A stretch of 10,065 nucleotides of DNA from Gammaproteobacteria bacterium (GTDB lineage: Bacteria; Pseudomonadota; Gammaproteobacteria; UBA6429; Thiohalophilaceae). The translations under genes were made by a program, and so were the position numbers. The notes beneath the pieces were generated by a model that had not been told where the DNA came from, searched no databases, and was given only the letters and a program-made list of their open reading frames with translations. The DNA is taken from the NCBI GenBank assembly GCA_029882235.1, contig JAOULB010000049.1, positions 1 to 10,065 on the forward strand, given 5' to 3'. Within the stretch, counting starts at the first letter, position 1; the number at the start of each line of letters is the position of its first letter. Of the stretch, positions 7,468-10,065 are shown piece by piece.

Positions 7468-7890
7468 GTGATTAAATTTGACGTTAAATCCGGTACATTA
7501 CTCCATCTGCAATTTATTTCTGGTAATCACTGCTACCGAGGCACAGAGCGGTTGCTGGAAACAATTCCAAACCAGTTCATTATTGTGAGCAAACCCAAAG
7601 CAGAAGATTTCTTGAAAGGAGAGATCGAGCAACACGATTTTTCTGATCCGCAGGAGACTTTGGTATGGTATACAGATAAGTTGTTTCTTTATAGTTTCAA
7701 AGCGCAACGATACCTTGCGGAAGACAATAAGAAATTCAGCTTGCAATTGGTTTATCCCGAGTTGATTAAAAAAATAGAGTTATCTCGACTTGACGCGATT
7801 ATAAAAGAAGGTGACACAGAAGAACTTCCCTATACAAAAACTTTTATACTGGATGCTCTGAATGACAGACCAGTCTCTGCGGTTGCTTAA
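7468..7890 (+). CDS. PilZ-less paralogue: isolated YcgR-N-like domain
   Basis: This 140-residue protein starts at GTG, with GAGG at 7458-7461 as ribosome binding site. Residues 1-100 align by eye with the N-domains of its two neighbours. The shared features are G-x2-L-x2-Q-x2-SG near the start (residues 9-19) and FSLQLVYP at 90-97, matching HLNYP and FLQLKYP. After Y-P the neighbours enter their PilZ domain; here the frame runs through IELSRLDAII and ends 30 residues later. The positions equivalent to R100 and R104 are S106 and A110, and no D/NxSxxG is present. Only 53 nt remain before the next gene, so the PilZ part is gone rather than frameshifted. It is unlikely to bind cyclic-di-GMP in the usual way. 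A role as a dimer partner or modulator of its neighbours is an inference. Confidence 0.75.
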   Translation: MIKFDVKSGTLLHLQFISGNHCYRGTERLLETIPNQFIIVSKPKAEDFLKGEIEQHDFSDPQETLVWYTDKLFLYSFKAQRYLAEDNKKFSLQLVYPELIKKIELSRLDAIIKEGDTEELPYTKTFILDALNDRPVSAVA

Positions 7891-7943
7891 TTAGGCCAAA
7901 TTCTTAAGAGATAATGTAAAGGTAAAGTTTTCTGGTGTAGATC

Positions 7944-8606
7944 ATGGACATAATCGATATCAATATTGGGTGTGTTCTACAGGCGCAGCTTATATCAGGT
8001 AATTCGAATTTGCGCGCAGATGTTCAGTATATTGGATGTTTGCCAGGTAAACATGTATTTGTTAGCGCTCCCGAAGATCCGGTTTTTATAAGTAAATTAA
8101 CAGTCAGTGACAGGATAGTGATTCGCTATCTTGACGAGCGAAATATTCTTGGGTTCGAGTCCAGAGTTCTTAGTATGGTGAACGGTAAGGATTCATTTTT
8201 ACAACTTAAGTATCCAGCAAAAATAGAACGTGTTGTTTTACGCAAGAATGAACGTATACCTGTTAAAATTGACGTTAATGTTATGAAGGGTGATGTTGTT
8301 CATAAAGGTGTTATTTCAAACTTGAGTTCTACGGGTGCGCTTTTGTTTTTACCTATCCCGCTGGCAGAAGTTGACGACAATATTCAGTTGAGTTTTGCAG
8401 TGCAATTTGGCGTACTTAAAAACAGTATAAATGCAACTGCTGTGATAAGAAATGTTACGGAAACTGACACGGAAACCCCAGGTGTTAAATATTACAAATA
8501 TGGTATCGAATTCCTTGAGTTATCTGAGCAGGAGTTGCTCTATGTTCAGGGTTCGATTTACGAACACATGGCCAGAAATAGAATGATCATTGAGGCTAAC
8601 ACATAA
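7944..8606 (+). CDS. YcgR-like PilZ-domain protein (third of cluster)
   Basis: This 220-residue protein is collinear with the first PilZ protein. It begins MDIIDINIG (compare MDHLDINIG), has an N-terminal YcgR-N-like domain (about 5-92, ending FLQLKYP), then PilZ (about 96-212). The binding motifs fall at the same numbers as in the first copy: R100-x3-R104 (RKNER) and N126-x-S128-x2-G131 (NLSSTG). It should bind cyclic-di-GMP. The conserved tail L-YVQGSIYEHM matches IFVQGFVYEQL of the first copy. The overall divergence says the duplication is old. It follows the PilZ-less gene by 53 nt, probably in one operon. Its TAA is immediately followed by the complementary stop of aat, with no terminator between. 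Confidence 0.85.
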   Translation: MDIIDINIGCVLQAQLISGNSNLRADVQYIGCLPGKHVFVSAPEDPVFISKLTVSDRIVIRYLDERNILGFESRVLSMVNGKDSFLQLKYPAKIERVVLRKNERIPVKIDVNVMKGDVVHKGVISNLSSTGALLFLPIPLAEVDDNIQLSFAVQFGVLKNSINATAVIRNVTETDTETPGVKYYKYGIEFLELSEQELLYVQGSIYEHMARNRMIIEANT

Positions 8607-9272
8607 CTATTTGTCACAATAAATTGATAGTAGTCGAATAAATTCATTTCGCGATATGGTGGTAGCCCCCAGACTTTGCAAATGATCGCTCTTGATCTGG
8701 CAATCTATTAGTTTGGGTTTTATTTTGCCGGCTCCTTTTGCTAGAGCAGCAAATGCAACTTTAGATGCGTCTCGCTCAAGCGAAAACATGGATTCACCAA
8801 AAAATACTTCACCGATTGCAATGCCATAGAGGCCACCAACGAGTTTGTTATTTTTCCAGCATTCAATACTATGGGCATAACCAAGTTTATGTAATTTAGT
8901 ATAGGCCTGCATCATCTCAGCTGTTATCCAGGTTCCATCCTGACGAGGTCTTGGAGCAGCACAACTAAGAATTACATCTTTAAAGACTGTATCTAAGCGT
9001 ATATCAAAAACATTTTTACGAATGGTTTTTGCCAGACTTTTGCTTATGTGTAATTGTTCTGGAAATAATACAGCACGTGGATCAGGTGACCACCACAGAA
9101 CTGGTTGATCATCGCTAAACCAGGGGAAAATTCCACGTCGATATGCTGAGAGTAATCGTTCACTAGATAAATCTCCACCAATAGCCAACAGCCCATCTGG
9201 ATCAGTTAAGGCCAGCTCAACATCAGGAAAATCTTCAGGGTCGTTAGGGTTTAACCAGTAGGGTGCAGTCAT
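8607..9272 (-). CDS. aat: Leucyl/phenylalanyl-tRNA-protein transferase
   Basis: At 221 residues it is slightly shorter than E. coli Aat (234), the difference lying mainly at the C-terminus. Family blocks are in order: GLLAIGGDLS (27-36), AYRRGIFPWF (43-52), LWWSPDPRAV (59-68), GTWI (113-116), YAHSIE (132-137), LVGGLYG (144-150), FFGESMFS (157-164) and LIDCQ (188-192). E160 and D190 keep the 30-residue spacing of catalytic E156 and D186 in E. coli. The enzyme transfers Leu or Phe from aminoacyl-tRNA to N-terminal Lys or Arg, creating ClpS ligands, in the cytoplasm. The ATG lies 2 nt after the stop of the upstream DUF482 gene, so the two are translationally linked. Its 3' end abuts the third PilZ-region gene head-on. 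Confidence 0.95.
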   Translation of the reverse strand: MTAPYWLNPNDPEDFPDVELALTDPDGLLAIGGDLSSERLLSAYRRGIFPWFSDDQPVLWWSPDPRAVLFPEQLHISKSLAKTIRKNVFDIRLDTVFKDVILSCAAPRPRQDGTWITAEMMQAYTKLHKLGYAHSIECWKNNKLVGGLYGIAIGEVFFGESMFSLERDASKVAFAALAKGAGKIKPKLIDCQIKSDHLQSLGATTISRNEFIRLLSIYCDK

Positions 9273-9274
9273 AA

Positions 9275-10065
9275 TTACTGGTTATTAACGACAGCTTTGA
9301 ATGGAGAGTGGTTGTTGAGTTGTCCAATGTACTGTTCCATGCCTTCCTGTTCATGCGCACAAAAGGCGCGTATGGCTTTATCAAATTCCGGATCGGCAAT
9401 CCAGTGTGCGGACCAGGTGCGTGTCGGTAAAAAGCCGCGACTGATTTTATGTTCGCCCTGTGCGCCAGGCTCAAAAAACTTTAAACCATGCTTAATACAA
9501 TACTCCAGCCCCTGATAGTAACAGGCTTCAAAATGCAGGCTATGATAATCTTCATTGCAACCCCAGTGTCGCCCATACAAGGTGTCTTTACCTTTAACAT
9601 TAAAGGCGCTGGCAATATATTCGTCATTGAGTTTCGCAAATACGACAACAATGTTTTCCGGCATGGTCCGCCCGATTTGTTTAAAAAAATCAAGCGACAG
9701 TGTTGCCATACCCCATTTACGATCAAAGGTATCCAGATAAAACTGATGATAGATCTGCCATTGTTCATCGTTTAGCTCATTGCCATGAAGAACTTCAAAT
9801 GTAATACCCTGTTCTTTAACACGACGACGCTCACGTTTTAGTTTTTTTCTTTTTTGTGATGAAAATGTTTGCAGGTATTCATCAAAATCAGAATAGTTAT
9901 TGTTCTGCCAGTGAAACTGACAACCCAGGCGCAACATAAAACCCTGTTCTTTTAATGCGACCGTATCGTTTTTATCAGTAAACAACCAGTGTAGTGACGA
10001 CACCTGTGCATCTTTTGAAAATTCAAGACTGGCTTTAATCAGCCCTGAACGTATGTCATGTTGTT
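9275..10065 (-). CDS. DUF482 / FemAB-like GNAT-fold protein, N-terminus outside window
   Basis: The frame is open to the right edge. A GTG at 10003 is preceded by about 20 further in-frame codons with no stop (QHDIRSGLIKA...), so it is internal, not the start. About 262 residues are visible; the family usually runs to some 370-390, so the N-terminal third is missing. Recognisable DUF482 (PF04339) blocks, numbered from the GTG, include SSLHWLF (2-8), QFHW (29-32), a very basic SSQKRKKLKRERR (48-60), and then GRHWG, YYQGLEYCI and EPGAQGEHKISRGF near the C-terminus. The family is placed with GNAT/FemAB-like transferases, but I know of no established substrate. It lies 2 nt upstream of aat in the same operon, beside two aminoacyl-tRNA-protein transferases of related fold. 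Confidence 0.85.
   Translation of the reverse strand, partial: QHDIRSGLIKASLEFSKDAQVSSLHWLFTDKNDTVALKEQGFMLRLGCQFHWQNNNYSDFDEYLQTFSSQKRKKLKRERRRVKEQGITFEVLHGNELNDEQWQIYHQFYLDTFDRKWGMATLSLDFFKQIGRTMPENIVVVFAKLNDEYIASAFNVKGKDTLYGRHWGCNEDYHSLHFEACYYQGLEYCIKHGLKFFEPGAQGEHKISRGFLPTRTWSAHWIADPEFDKAIRAFCAHEQEGMEQYIGQLNNHSPFKAVVNNQ

Noticed and set aside
7468..7943. Middle PilZ-region gene as a frameshifted PilZ pseudogene
   Set aside because: Only 53 nt follow its stop before the next gene, too few for a PilZ domain in any frame. The frame and ribosome binding site are intact.
9481..9775. 95-codon open frames on both strands within the DUF482 gene
   Set aside because: They overlap a gene with clear family motifs in another frame and show no recognisable motif themselves.
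10001..10003. GTG at 10003 as the start of the DUF482 gene
   Set aside because: About 20 in-frame codons precede it without a stop, and the visible part lacks the N-terminal third of the family, so the gene continues beyond the edge.

Overview
The window is chromosomal DNA from a gammaproteobacterium of moderate to low GC. The IF-1, ClpS, ClpA and CspD proteins are close to those of Escherichia coli and Pseudomonas, and the order cspD / clpS-clpA / infA / bpt / aat is the arrangement I recall for that class. It does not look like an enteric: the serW tRNA found in E. coli between clpA and infA is absent, and bpt, which E. coli lacks, is present. I cannot name the genus. No rRNA, tRNA, insertion sequence, integrase or CRISPR array was seen, and no gap between genes exceeds about 200 bases.

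Layout from left to right. (1) The 3' part of a membrane-bound PAS-GGDEF-EAL cyclic-di-GMP enzyme (+), cut by the left edge and ending at a GC-rich hairpin terminator. (2) cspD (-), divergent from clpS-clpA (+). (3) infA and bpt (-), convergent with clpA. (4) Three + strand genes, divergent from bpt: two YcgR-like PilZ proteins on either side of a shorter paralogue that has lost its PilZ domain. (5) aat (-), whose stop codon abuts the stop of the third PilZ-region gene, preceded 2 nt upstream by a DUF482 (FemAB/GNAT-like) gene that runs off the right edge.

Two systems interleave here. One is a complete bacterial N-degron (leucine/N-end rule) pathway. Bpt adds Leu to N-terminal Asp/Glu, Aat adds Leu/Phe to N-terminal Lys/Arg, ClpS recognises the primary destabilising residue, and ClpA unfolds the substrate for ClpP, which is not in this window. 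The other is cyclic-di-GMP signalling: a dual-domain turnover enzyme at the left and a tandem set of PilZ-type receptors in the middle. The receptor set sits inside what is usually a single aat-bpt-infA run, on the opposite strand, and looks like a lineage-specific insertion followed by duplication. The PilZ-less middle paralogue and the possible antisense overlap with aat are the least conventional parts of the window.
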